NCBI RefSeq assembly: GCF_002531755.2
Contig: NZ_CP034998.1
Coordinates: 372,001-436,000 of the forward strand
Length of the DNA: 64,000 nt
Reading direction: 5' to 3'
DNA from: Rhizobium acidisoli
GTDB taxonomy: Bacteria; Pseudomonadota; Alphaproteobacteria; Rhizobiales; Rhizobiaceae
The notes under the pieces are model-generated. The model searched no databases and was not told the origin of the DNA. It worked only from the letters and a program-made list of their open reading frames with translations. Positions within the stretch are counted from its first letter, which is position 1; each line of letters begins with the position of its first letter. Shown here one piece after another: positions 48,098 to 56,751 of the stretch. Both the position numbers and the translations under genes were made by a program.

Positions 48098-49113
48098 TGC
48101 CACTTCTCGAAATTGAAAATCTGACCGTCGAATTCCAGACCTCTTCAGGTCTCTTCCGCGCCGTCGACCGCGTATCGCTCGCCTGCGACAAGGGCGAGAT
48201 CCTGTCGGTGGTCGGTGAATCCGGTTCAGGCAAATCCGTTGCCATGCTGGCGCTGATGGGGCTTCTGCCCTGGACGGCGAAGATCACTGCCGACCGCATG
48301 CAGTTCGACGGCCAGGATCTGCGGGGGATCTCCGGCCGCCAGCGCCGCAGGATCGTCGGCAAGGACATGGCGATGATCTTCCAGGAGCCGATGTCGAGCC
48401 TCAATCCGTGTTTCACCGTCGGCTTTCAGCTCGGTGAGACCTTGCGCGTCCATATGGGCCTCAACCGCAAGGAGCGCCGCGAACGTTCGATCGAGCTTCT
48501 GAACCTCGTCGGCATTCCGGCGCCGGAAGACCGGCTGTCGAACTTCCCGCACCAGATGTCCGGCGGCATGAGCCAGCGCGTCATGATCGCCATGGCGCTC
48601 GCCTGCAATCCGAAGCTCTTGATCGCCGATGAGCCGACGACCGCGCTCGACGTGACGATCCAGGCGCAGATCCTCGATCTGCTCGTGCGCCTGCAGAAAG
48701 AGCAGGGCATGGCGCTGGTGCTGATCACCCACGATATGGGTGTCGTTGCCGAAACCGCCGAGCGCGTGCAGGTGCAATATGCCGGCCAGAAGGTCGAGGA
48801 GCAGCCGGTAAAGGCGCTGTTCCGCGATCCGCACCACCCCTATACCGCAGCCCTTCTCGCCGCCCTGCCGGAACGCGCCGAAGTCGGCCAGCGTCTTCCA
48901 TCGATCGCCGGTGTCGTTCCCGGCCAGCACGGCCGCCCGACGGGCTGTCTTTTCGCGCCGCGCTGTGGCTACGCCACCGTCGAATGCGATCGCGGCGTCG
49001 TCCGCCAGGGGCCGGAGCTCGGGCTGGCTTTGTGCAATTATCCTTTGAAGGACGGCAAGCCGCTCGGCCATCCCGGCGTCATGGCCACTGAAACTGCAGG
49101 AGACCTGGTATGA
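48097..49113 (+). CDS. dppD: Dipeptide ABC transporter ATP-binding protein
   Basis: A 338-aa ATPase. Walker A GESGSGKS lies near residue 40, the signature [16 protein letters not shown] near 150, Walker [13 protein letters not shown] near 172 and the switch region [11 protein letters not shown] near 208. A C-terminal oligopeptide-type extension carries the cysteine-containing [11 protein letters not shown] motif near 285. The ATG at 48097 overlaps the dppC stop; the GTG at 48094 is an alternative one codon upstream. Confidence 0.95.
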   Translation: MPLLEIENLTVEFQTSSGLFRAVDRVSLACDKGEILSVVGESGSGKSVAMLALMGLLPWTAKITADRMQFDGQDLRGISGRQRRRIVGKDMAMIFQEPMSSLNPCFTVGFQLGETLRVHMGLNRKERRERSIELLNLVGIPAPEDRLSNFPHQMSGGMSQRVMIAMALACNPKLLIADEPTTALDVTIQAQILDLLVRLQKEQGMALVLITHDMGVVAETAERVQVQYAGQKVEEQPVKALFRDPHHPYTAALLAALPERAEVGQRLPSIAGVVPGQHGRPTGCLFAPRCGYATVECDRGVVRQGPELGLALCNYPLKDGKPLGHPGVMATETAGDLV

Positions 49114-50063
49114 CAGGCGCTGTTCTCGAGGGCAGGGATCTCGCCCGCTTCTACACCGTCAACCGCGGTCTCTTCAAAGCCGATGCCACCGTCAAGGCGC
49201 TGAACGGCGTCAGCTTCAGCCTTCATTCCGGCAAGACGCTCGCCGTCGTCGGCGAATCCGGTTGCGGCAAGTCGACGCTCGCCCGCCTGGTCACCATGAT
49301 CGAGAACCCGACAGCGGGAGAATTGCTGATCGACGGCAAGCCCGCCCGGGTCGGCGACCGCAGCCTGCGCAGCCAGGTGCAGATCGTCTTCCAGAATCCT
49401 TACGGCTCGCTCAACCCGCGCCAGAAGGTCGGCTCGATCCTGGAAGAGCCGCTGAAGATCAACACCGATCTCAACGCCGCCGCCCGCCGCCGCAAGGTGG
49501 AGGAGATGATGGCCCGCGTCGGCCTGCGTCCGGAGCACCATGGCCGCTACCCCCATATGTTCTCGGGCGGCCAGCGCCAGCGCATCGCCATTGCGCGCGC
49601 CTTGATGCTGCGGCCGAAGGTGCTGGTGCTCGACGAGCCGGTTTCGGCGCTCGACCTGTCGATCCAGGCGCAGGTGCTGAACCTGTTGATGGATCTGCAG
49701 AAGGAGATGGGCCTTGCCTATCTCTTCATCTCGCACGGCCTCTCCGTCGTCCATCACATCGCCGACGAGGTGATGGTGATGTATCTCGGCCGCCCGGTGG
49801 AAACCGGTCCCGCCGCCGAGGTCTTCGCTAGGCCGCGCCATCCCTATACGGCAGCCTTGCTGTCGGCGACGCCGATTGCCGATCCTGAGCGCGAGAAGAA
49901 CCGCATCCGCCTGCAGGGCGAACTGCCGTCACCGCTGAAGCCGCCGTCCGGCTGCCATTTCAACCCGCGCTGCTGGAAGGCGCAGGACTATTGCCGCCAG
50001 GTTTCTCCCGAACTAAGGGGAGAGGGTGCACAACAATATGCCTGTCACTTCCCGCTCGATTGA
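49110..50063 (+). CDS. dppF: Dipeptide ABC transporter ATP-binding protein
   Basis: A 317-aa ATPase, partner of DppD. Walker A GESGCGKST lies near residue 48, signature FSGGQRQRIAIARALM near 150, Walker B VLVLDEPVSALD near 173, switch LFISHGLSVVHH near 205, and the oligopeptide C-terminal motif GCHFNPRCWKAQDYC near 280. It overlaps dppD by 4 nt (ATGA). Last gene of the operon. Confidence 0.95.
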   Translation: MTGAVLEGRDLARFYTVNRGLFKADATVKALNGVSFSLHSGKTLAVVGESGCGKSTLARLVTMIENPTAGELLIDGKPARVGDRSLRSQVQIVFQNPYGSLNPRQKVGSILEEPLKINTDLNAAARRRKVEEMMARVGLRPEHHGRYPHMFSGGQRQRIAIARALMLRPKVLVLDEPVSALDLSIQAQVLNLLMDLQKEMGLAYLFISHGLSVVHHIADEVMVMYLGRPVETGPAAEVFARPRHPYTAALLSATPIADPEREKNRIRLQGELPSPLKPPSGCHFNPRCWKAQDYCRQVSPELRGEGAQQYACHFPLD

Positions 50064-50144
50064 GTGGGAAATGGGAATTCCAGGAAAAGTGTGAAGCGGT
50101 TTTCCGTCCGGAATGACTGACAGTTAGAAGCTTCAGGAGGAAAC

Positions 50145-50684
50145 ATGCCGGATCTGCGGACGAACAAACCTCATGCGATCATCGTCATGGGGGTCAGCGG
50201 CTGCGGCAAATCCTCTGTCGGCGAAAAGCTCGCGGAAGCCCTGCACCTGGCTTTCGTCGAAGGCGATGCACTGCATCCGGCCGCCAATGTCGAGAAGATG
50301 TCGAAGGGCATTCCACTGACCGACGAGGACCGGATGCCTTGGCTCGACCGCATCGGCGAAGACATCAAGGCCTCGCTGGAGAAAGGCGAGGGCATCATCG
50401 TCTCCTGCTCGGCGCTGAAGCGCATCTATCGCGACAGGCTGCGGGCTGCGGCCGGCGGCAATCTGTTCTTCGTCTATCTCGAAGGATCGAAGGCGCTACT
50501 GACGCAGCGCATGGGTGAGCGCAAAGGGCATTTCATGCCGGTGTCGCTGCTGGAAAGCCAGTTGGCAACGCTTGAGGTGCCGACAGGCGAGCAAGGTGTC
50601 GTCACCGTCGATATCGACGATACGGTGCAAGGCATCGCGGCAACGGCCCTCGAAGGGCTTGCCACTCTCGGCGTTACGGGTTGA
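50145..50684 (+). CDS. gntK: Gluconokinase
   Basis: A 179-aa shikimate-kinase-fold enzyme that phosphorylates gluconate to 6-phosphogluconate, feeding the Entner-Doudoroff route to which zwf also leads. The P-loop is IVMGVSGCGKSSVGEKLA near residue 13; the GntK signature FVEGDALHPAANVEKMSKGI is near 38, and SCSALKRIYRDRLR follows near 87. AGGAGG lies 7 nt before the ATG. It is 81 nt after dppF, and its stop overlaps the convergent oxidase gene by 11 nt. Confidence 0.94.
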   Translation: MPDLRTNKPHAIIVMGVSGCGKSSVGEKLAEALHLAFVEGDALHPAANVEKMSKGIPLTDEDRMPWLDRIGEDIKASLEKGEGIIVSCSALKRIYRDRLRAAAGGNLFFVYLEGSKALLTQRMGERKGHFMPVSLLESQLATLEVPTGEQGVVTVDIDDTVQGIAATALEGLATLGVTG

Positions 50685-51930
50685 AACGCTGCGGCGCATA
50701 AGCCGCAATATCGATGAACGGCGTCTCGCCGGTGATGAGTTCGGCAAGCACCCGGCCGGTCACCGGCCCGAGCGTCAGCCCGTGATGGGCATGTCCGAAG
50801 GCGAACCACAGGCCCTGATGGCGCGGCGCCTTGCCGATGATCGGCATCATGTCCGGCGTGCAGGGGCGGGCGCCCATCCAGGGTTCAGGATCGAGCCTGT
50901 CTCCGAGCGGGAAGATCGTGCGGGCCACCGCCTCGGCCCGGTCGAGCTGGACCGGTGTTTTCGGCGCATCAAGCGTTGCGAACTCCGCGCCCGTCGTCAG
51001 GCGGATGCCGCGCCGCATCGGCGCAAGGAGATAGCCACGTTCGGCATCGAGCATCCAGTTGTTGAGCACCGCATCGCCCTTGGCGGCATAATGCATGTGA
51101 TAGCCGCGCTTGACGCCGAGCGGAAAGGAATAGCCGAGGCGGCGCGTTGCAAGCGCCGCCCAGGGGCCGAGCGCAATCACCGCATCGCCGGCTTCGAGCG
51201 GGCCTTCCCCAGTCATGATCTTCCAGCCGGAGCCGAACTGGCTAAGCGAGGCGGCGTCGCCTGTGACGAACCTGCCGCCGAGGCTTTCGAAATAGCCGCG
51301 ATAGGCCGATGTCAGCGCATGCGGATCGAGCACCGACCAGGGATCACGCCAGCGGATGCCGCCGGCGAAAACGCCTGTCATGTCAGGTTCCATGCGGGCG
51401 ATATCGGCCGAGGTCACGCTGTCATATGCCACCCCGAATTCGTTCCGCCAAAGTGCTGCCTCTCCAAGGGCTTCGTCACGCCTGGCAGGCGTGCGGAAAA
51501 TCTTTATCCAGCCATCCCTGCGGATCAGCGCCTGCGCCTCGGACGCTTCGATCAGGTCCTTGTGTTCGGCAATCGAATTTTCGATCAGCGGCGCATAGGC
51601 CCGGGTGATGAGAGCGTGGCGCCGGGCGTTCGAATTCCACCAGTAGCGGGCGAGAAAGGCAAGCTGGCTCGGCAGCGTGCGCAGATGGTAATGCGCATCG
51701 ATGCGGTTGTTCAGCGCATAACGCAGCAACAGGCCAAGCTGCTGCGGAAACCCGTAGGGCGCAACACCTTCGCGCTGGATCAGACCGGCATTGCCGAAAG
51801 AGGTTTCGTTGCCCGGATTCTTGCGGTCGATCAGCGTCACCTGCCGGCCGCGCCGTTGAAGATGGATAGCCGTCGACACGCCGACGATGCCGGCGCCGAG
51901 CACGATTGCGTTTTTCGTCATTCCCTGCAT
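50674..51930 (-). CDS. FAD-dependent oxidoreductase, D-amino acid dehydrogenase (DadA)-like
   Basis: A 418-aa DAO-family flavoprotein. The FAD site is AIVLGAGIVGVSTAIHLQRRG at the N-terminus (residues 8-28), followed by ETSFGNAGLIQREGVAPYGF near 43, the DadA-like pattern. The C-terminus has PCTPDMMPIIGKAP and FGHAHHGLTLGPVTG. It likely oxidises a D-amino acid with electrons passed to the respiratory chain. Starts at 51930 or 51921 (MTKNAIV) are both possible, since neither has a well-spaced ribosome site. It lies 63 nt downstream of the methyltransferase gene and may share its transcript. Confidence 0.85.
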   Translation of the reverse strand: MQGMTKNAIVLGAGIVGVSTAIHLQRRGRQVTLIDRKNPGNETSFGNAGLIQREGVAPYGFPQQLGLLLRYALNNRIDAHYHLRTLPSQLAFLARYWWNSNARRHALITRAYAPLIENSIAEHKDLIEASEAQALIRRDGWIKIFRTPARRDEALGEAALWRNEFGVAYDSVTSADIARMEPDMTGVFAGGIRWRDPWSVLDPHALTSAYRGYFESLGGRFVTGDAASLSQFGSGWKIMTGEGPLEAGDAVIALGPWAALATRRLGYSFPLGVKRGYHMHYAAKGDAVLNNWMLDAERGYLLAPMRRGIRLTTGAEFATLDAPKTPVQLDRAEAVARTIFPLGDRLDPEPWMGARPCTPDMMPIIGKAPRHQGLWFAFGHAHHGLTLGPVTGRVLAELITGETPFIDIAAYAPQRFNP

Positions 51931-51993
51931 TCCGCTTTGTTATCGCAGTGAAAATGCCCCTGCCGATACCGCGGAGCAAACGAAAAATCGCCT

Positions 51994-52497
51994 TCATTTC
52001 AAAATCATTGCGCTTTTCAGTGCGGCATTTTCGGCCTTCATGCGGACATAGAGGACGCAGGCGTTGAGAAGTGAAAAGCCGATCGCGAAAAAGGGGAGGC
52101 CAAAGGCCAGCGGAAGGGCGGCGATCTCGCCGACGACGATCGCGTAGTTCGGATGCCGGAGGAAGCGATAGGGGCCTGATGTGACGAGCGGCGCGCCGGG
52201 CAGGATGATGATGCGCGTCGTCCAGCGGTCTTTCAGCGTGGCCAGAACCCAAAGCCGCAGCGCCTGCAGCCCGATGAAGACGGCAAACCAGAAGAGCTCG
52301 ACCGGCCTGCCGGGTGCCAGCAGCCAGAGGCCGATGATCCAGCCGGCGTGCAGCGCCACCATAGCCGGATAGTGTTCCGGCGCCAGTTCCCTGGCGCCTC
52401 TGGCGAGAAGGGCGGCAGTGTTACACCGGGCAAGCACGAGTTCGCCAAGCCGCTGCAGCGTCACGAAGGCAAGGAGCGCGATCGATGGCCAGATCAT
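51994..52497 (-). CDS. Isoprenylcysteine carboxyl methyltransferase (ICMT)-family protein
   Basis: A 167-aa integral membrane methyltransferase with about four hydrophobic segments. The SAM-binding C-terminal motif is near residue 105-145 (GPYRFLRHPNYAIVVGEIAA). Bacterial members next to type III polyketide synthases, such as SrsB of Streptomyces, O-methylate phenolic lipids. Its ATG overlaps the stop of the polyketide synthase gene (4 nt), so the two proteins are probably made together and work on the same product. Confidence 0.88.
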   Translation of the reverse strand: MIWPSIALLAFVTLQRLGELVLARCNTAALLARGARELAPEHYPAMVALHAGWIIGLWLLAPGRPVELFWFAVFIGLQALRLWVLATLKDRWTTRIIILPGAPLVTSGPYRFLRHPNYAIVVGEIAALPLAFGLPFFAIGFSLLNACVLYVRMKAENAALKSAMILK

Positions 52498-53546
52498 GCC
52501 ATCCTCCGGAGCGTCACGCAGCTCGCCGAAAAGCCCGGCCCCATGGCGATCATCGCCGAGCGCTCCGGCAATCCGGCGCGGATCGCCCGCTCGAGCACGA
52601 ACAGAATGGTCGGCGAGGACATATTGCCGTAGTCGGCAAGCACGCCGCGCTCGTGATCAAGGGTGCCCGGCGTCAGCGAAAGCGCGCTCTCCATCGCGGC
52701 CAGGACTTTGGTGCCGCCGGGATGGCAGATGAAGCGATCGATATCTGCAGGTGTCAGTCCGTTTCGCGCCAGAATGGCGGTCACCGCCGGGCCGAGCTCC
52801 TTTTCGGCAAAAGGCGGCAGGGATTGCGCCAGCACGATGCCGAAACCGCCGTCGTCGATCTTCCAGCCCATGATGTCGAGCGTGTCGGGAAAGAGATGGT
52901 CGCCGGTCGATTCCACCTCCGCCAGCCCGCCTTTGCCGGATCGCAGCACGCAGGCGGCGGCACCGTCGCCGAAAAGCGCCGTCGCAATGATGTTTGGCCG
53001 CGTCAGCTCGTCAAGCCGGAAGGCAAGCGTGCAGAGCTCGATCGAGACGAAGAGCACGACGGCGCCTGGCCGGCTTCTTGCCAGCCGGGAGGCGATCGCA
53101 AAGCCTGATACCCCGGCTGCACAGCCGAGCCCGAACACCGGCACACGCTCGATATCGGCCCTGAAGCCCATCCGGCGCGCCATCTGCGCATCGAGGCTCG
53201 GCGTCGTAAAACCGGTCGACGAGACTGTCACGACACAGTCGACATCGCCGGCTTCAAGCCCCGCCCGGGAAAGGGCTGAGCTGGCGGCTTCGACAAAGAG
53301 CTCAGCTGCCACCTCCGCATAGGCCTGCATCCGGTCTTGCCAGCCATGCGGCTCGTCGAACCAGGCGAGCGGCCGCGCCGCATGGCGCTTTTGAATGCCG
53401 GCGCTGTCGAAGACGCGGGCAAGATGGCGGAAATCCTCAAAACGATCGGCAAACAGCCGGCCGGAGGCTTCGACCGCTTCTTTCTGGAAAATGACATGTT
53501 CAGGTGCGGCGACGGCGAGGCTGACGAGTTTTACGGTATCGGTCAC
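52494..53546 (-). CDS. Type III polyketide synthase
   Basis: A 350-aa chalcone synthase-family enzyme that condenses an acyl-CoA starter with malonyl-CoA units. The catalytic triad is visible: Cys142 (FGLGCAAGVSG), His275 (FICHPGGTK) and Asn308 (DYGNMSSPT). Paired with an ICMT-type methyltransferase, it probably makes an alkyl-resorcinol or alkyl-pyrone that is then methylated, but the product cannot be read from the sequence. It starts with GTG at 53546, with AAGGAGA 5-6 nt upstream. It is divergent from the TPR/sigma genes. Confidence 0.93.
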   Translation of the reverse strand: MTDTVKLVSLAVAAPEHVIFQKEAVEASGRLFADRFEDFRHLARVFDSAGIQKRHAARPLAWFDEPHGWQDRMQAYAEVAAELFVEAASSALSRAGLEAGDVDCVVTVSSTGFTTPSLDAQMARRMGFRADIERVPVFGLGCAAGVSGFAIASRLARSRPGAVVLFVSIELCTLAFRLDELTRPNIIATALFGDGAAACVLRSGKGGLAEVESTGDHLFPDTLDIMGWKIDDGGFGIVLAQSLPPFAEKELGPAVTAILARNGLTPADIDRFICHPGGTKVLAAMESALSLTPGTLDHERGVLADYGNMSSPTILFVLERAIRAGLPERSAMIAMGPGFSASCVTLRRMA

Positions 53547-53715
53547 TAAATTCTCCTTGTCGTTCCCGGCGTAACGCTGAGAACACCCGGTTTCGACGAT
53601 CTATTCGGCCGCGGTGGCTTCACGAAGCCGTGATTGAGAAAATAGGAAGGCTGCCGAATAAAGCGCGGGGCAGCGGTGTTTTCTCCTCGCAACGTCACTT
53701 TCGAGGAGTTTTCCG

Positions 53716-54252
53716 ATGACGATCATGACAGTCCGTATTGCTTCCCTCTTTCTCGGCGGCTGCCTTGCCGCTTCCGTTTTCTCGGGCCCGGTCTTTGCAG
53801 CCGGCAATGACAGCAGCACGATGCCGACCTGCAAGAAGGGTGAGATCTACGACCAGAAGACCAAGAAATGCGTCAAGCAGCAGAGCGCCAACGTCTCGGA
53901 CGAGAACCGCACCGACTACGCCTATTCGCTGGCCAAGACCGGCCGCTATGAAGAGGCGCTTGCTATGCTCGACACGGTCAAGGACCAGAATACCGCCGAG
54001 GTGCTCAATTATCGCGGTTATGCCACCCGCAAGCTCGGCCGCACCGACGAGGGCATCTCCTATTACCTCAAGTCGGTGAAGATGGACCCGCAATACGCCA
54101 AGGTCCGCGAATATCTCGGCGAAGCCTATGTCATTAAGGGTCAGCTCGACCTTGCCAAGGATCAGTTGAGCACCATCAAGGCGATCTGCGGCACCTCTTG
54201 TGAGGAATATCAGGATCTGAGCGCCGCCATCATCGACCCGTCGAAGATCTGA
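53716..54252 (+). CDS. Exported TPR-repeat protein
   Basis: A 178-aa protein with a signal peptide at residues 1-29 (IASLFLGGCLAASVFSGPVF, ending AAG). A short Cys-containing stretch follows (MPTCKKGEIYDQKTKKCVKQ), then about three TPR-like helices pairs (YAYSLAKTGRYEEALAMLDT; YRGYATRKLGRTDEGISYYL; YLGEAYVIKGQLDLAKDQL). It is likely periplasmic. GAGGAG lies 9 nt before the ATG. It precedes the ECF sigma gene by 45 nt and may be in the same unit. Confidence 0.8.
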   Translation: MTIMTVRIASLFLGGCLAASVFSGPVFAAGNDSSTMPTCKKGEIYDQKTKKCVKQQSANVSDENRTDYAYSLAKTGRYEEALAMLDTVKDQNTAEVLNYRGYATRKLGRTDEGISYYLKSVKMDPQYAKVREYLGEAYVIKGQLDLAKDQLSTIKAICGTSCEEYQDLSAAIIDPSKI

Positions 54253-54297
54253 TTGGCAGGCACCGGCGGGAAACGAAACAGAGAAAGGCATGGGAGA

Positions 54298-54903
54298 ATG
54301 TCTGTCGCGCCTACCTCATTTCCTGCCTATAGTCGCGCGAGAATGGAATCGCCGGTTCGTCCGGCGGTTTCGAAAAATGCAGGATCGGCGGAGGCGGCCA
54401 TCGCCAGCGAAGCGGATATCAGGAGCGGCCTGACGGAAAATCTGGCAAGGCTCTGGCGTTATGGTCTTGTTCTCTCGCATCAGCGCGATGTCGCCGACGA
54501 TCTGGTGCAGGCGACCTGCGTTCGCGCGCTGGAACGCGCCGATCAGTTCATTCCCGGCACCCGGCTCGACCGCTGGCTGTTTTCGATCCTCCATTCGATC
54601 TGGCTGAACGAGATCCGTTCCCGCCGGGTGCGCCAGGGCCAGGGTTTCGTCGATGCCCGGGAGACGCTGACCTTCGACGGCGCGCATGCCACCGAAACGC
54701 AGGTGATGGCCGGTCAGGTGCTGAAACGGGTCAATGCGCTGCCCGAAGCACAGAGAACGGTGGTTTTCCTCGCCTATGTCGAAGGGCTTTCCTATCGCGA
54801 GGTGGCAAGCATATTGGATATTCCGATCGGAACCGTGATGAGCCGGCTGGCGGCTGCCCGCGCCAGGCTCTCCGGCGATGGCCTGGAAGGGGGACGGCAA
54901 TGA
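54298..54903 (+). CDS. ECF-type RNA polymerase sigma factor
   Basis: A 201-aa group IV sigma factor. Region 2 is around residues 45-105 (HQRDVADDLVQATCVRALER; LDRWLFSILHSIWLNEIRSR), and region 4 around 145-195 (LPEAQRTVVFLAYVEGLSYR; IPIGTVMSRLAAARARL). I chose the ATG at 54298 with AAAGG 9 nt upstream; the first ~35 residues precede region 2 and an internal ATG at 54343 is an alternative. It overlaps the anti-sigma gene by 4 nt, which fits a sigma/anti-sigma pair. Confidence 0.9.
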   Translation: MSVAPTSFPAYSRARMESPVRPAVSKNAGSAEAAIASEADIRSGLTENLARLWRYGLVLSHQRDVADDLVQATCVRALERADQFIPGTRLDRWLFSILHSIWLNEIRSRRVRQGQGFVDARETLTFDGAHATETQVMAGQVLKRVNALPEAQRTVVFLAYVEGLSYREVASILDIPIGTVMSRLAAARARLSGDGLEGGRQ

Positions 54904-55703
54904 ACACGAAGCAAATCATTCCCTCCGACGAGGATCTGACCGCCTTCATCGACGGCGAATTGACGGCCGAAGAAGCCGCGCGCATCGAAAGTCTGGTGAA
55001 CGAAGACGAGAGCGTCGCCGAGCGGCTGGAATTCCTGGCCCGCGCCAGCCTGCCCTTCGAGCAGGCTTTTGCGCCGCTGCTGTCGCAGGCTCCACGCGAG
55101 AAACTGCAAACGATGCTCGCCGCCATCCCCGTGCCTGAGAGCGCTAAACCCGGCGCTACGCCTGTATCCGCCAGTCGCCGCCGCTTCCTCGGCGCGCTTG
55201 CCGCCTCGCTTGTCGCCGGCGTCGCGATCGACCGCGCTGTCCTCGGCATCGGCAAAGGCATTTCGGCCAAGGATGAAAACAGCGAATGGCGCGCCGTGGT
55301 CGCCGACTATATCTCGCTCTATACGCCGGAGACTCTCGCCGGCCCCGTGCCCGAGAGAGACGTCCAGGCCGCCCAGCTCGCAGGCCTCGACGAAAAGCTC
55401 GGCCTATCGCTTTCCCCCGAATCCGTTTCTCTGCCGGGCATCGATTTCAAACGCGCTCTGCTGCTGCAATATGATGGCAAACCGCTCGCTCAGATCGCCT
55501 ATCTCGACCCGGAAAGCGGCCCGATGGCGCTCTGCATCGTCCGCTCCGATGCCGGCCGCAAGGCGCCGGATCTCGAAAGTCGTAAGGGCATGAACGTCGT
55601 CTACTGGTCGAACGGCACGCACGCCTTCATGCTGATCGGCCATGCCGAGGCGGACAGGATGACGGCGATTGCCGATGAGGTGCGGGGGAGGGTGGCGGCC
55701 TAA
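54900..55703 (+). CDS. Putative anti-sigma factor
   Basis: A 267-aa membrane protein. The N-terminal 80 residues look like an anti-sigma domain (DEDLTAFIDGELTAEEAARI), without the zinc-binding HxxxCxxC motif. One transmembrane helix lies at about residues 98-118 (FLGALAASLVAGVAIDRAVL), and the rest is periplasmic. It would hold the preceding sigma factor inactive until an envelope signal arrives. Coupled to the sigma gene by an ATGA overlap. Confidence 0.85.
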   Translation: MNTKQIIPSDEDLTAFIDGELTAEEAARIESLVNEDESVAERLEFLARASLPFEQAFAPLLSQAPREKLQTMLAAIPVPESAKPGATPVSASRRRFLGALAASLVAGVAIDRAVLGIGKGISAKDENSEWRAVVADYISLYTPETLAGPVPERDVQAAQLAGLDEKLGLSLSPESVSLPGIDFKRALLLQYDGKPLAQIAYLDPESGPMALCIVRSDAGRKAPDLESRKGMNVVYWSNGTHAFMLIGHAEADRMTAIADEVRGRVAA

Positions 55704-55744
55704 CCCGCTATTGGCCCGAGCTGAGATCGGAGGTGATAAACCTG

Positions 55745-56554
55745 CTATCGATTTCGTTTCACGAACTGACCGAGGCGGTTCAAAAGCTTCGATGCCCAGA
55801 ACATGACGATCGAGACCCTTAAGCCGTGGTCGGCAAGGGCGCGCAGCACTTCCTTGTTCTGACGCGATATGTTCTGAACGTTCTTGTTTGTGGCGCCCCC
55901 CAAGCGCATCCTGACCAGCACGCGGGGAATATAAACGGTCCTGATACGCGCGACTTCCAGAAAGCGCATCATAAGCTCGACGTCGGCTGCCAGCCGATAA
56001 CGCAGATCGAACGTCCCGAACCGGTCATAGATGCGACGCCGAACATAGAATGTAGGATGCGGCGGACACCAACCGCGTCTAAAAAAACCGGGTTCAAACG
56101 CACAGGATTTCCAATAACGGACTGTGCGATCCGTATGCTGGTTGGAAACATAGATGAGATCGCCATAGCAGCCGTCATAAGCTTCATCGTCCAGCGCGGC
56201 CGCCACGGTTTCGAGGGAGCCGCTGCTCTCGAAAGTATCATCCGCGTTCAAGAAGCCGATGATGTCGCCGCTCGCAAGGCCGATCCCCTTGTTCATGGCC
56301 TCATAGATACCTCCGTCCCGTCCCGAAACTACGCGACGGTTCTCCGCCGGCGCCGAAGCAATGATGGCGATCGTGGAATCGCCCGAGCCACCGTCAATGA
56401 TGATGTGCTCGAAATCGCGGTAGGTTTGCGTGTCGATGGACCGCAGCGTATCGGCAATGGTCCGCTCGGCGTTCCAGCAAACAGTGATGAGGCTTATCCG
56501 GGGAGTATGTGGATCGGCAGTGTTTGCGGCCATCTTGACGGGTGTCTTGCTCAC
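55745..56554 (-). CDS. Family 2 glycosyltransferase
   Basis: A 269-aa GT-A-fold glycosyltransferase. The N-terminal nucleotide-sugar region is RISLITVCWNAERTIADTLR (residues 19-38), followed by DGGSGDST, GRDGGIYEAMNKGIGLASGD and the metal-binding NADD near 103, with the acceptor-side catalytic region around 170-200. It resembles glycosyltransferases that add sugars to surface polysaccharide repeat units. The start is a GTG at 56554 or an ATG at 56533; neither has a strong ribosome site. It is divergent from the long polysaccharide operon. Confidence 0.88.
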   Translation of the reverse strand: MSKTPVKMAANTADPHTPRISLITVCWNAERTIADTLRSIDTQTYRDFEHIIIDGGSGDSTIAIIASAPAENRRVVSGRDGGIYEAMNKGIGLASGDIIGFLNADDTFESSGSLETVAAALDDEAYDGCYGDLIYVSNQHTDRTVRYWKSCAFEPGFFRRGWCPPHPTFYVRRRIYDRFGTFDLRYRLAADVELMMRFLEVARIRTVYIPRVLVRMRLGGATNKNVQNISRQNKEVLRALADHGLRVSIVMFWASKLLNRLGQFVKRNR

Positions 56555-56638
56555 ATTCTAAGGGGCGAAATCTGGCCAAGCCGTAGCAGACGAAAAGGCG
56601 GTGTCGCAATCCAGTACTGGAGATTATCCTAGATCAAT

Positions 56639-56689
56639 GCCCAATTGATGAGGAATTGGGCTACTTCCCGTCTCGGTAAGTGCATTGCA
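56639..56689 (+). promoter_or_regulatory. Hairpin and TGCATTGCA element upstream of rfbA
   Basis: An 8-bp inverted repeat (gcccaatt 56639-56646; aattgggc 56654-56661, 7-nt loop) is followed by TGCATTGCA (56681-56689), the complement of the motif near phasin. One chance occurrence of this nonamer in a window this size is not surprising. Confidence 0.3.
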
Positions 56690-56751
56690 TGCCGATCGAT
56701 CTATCTGTAGTGAGCAGTGTCAAACAGCGACGTCATCACGAAGGGTCGTGA

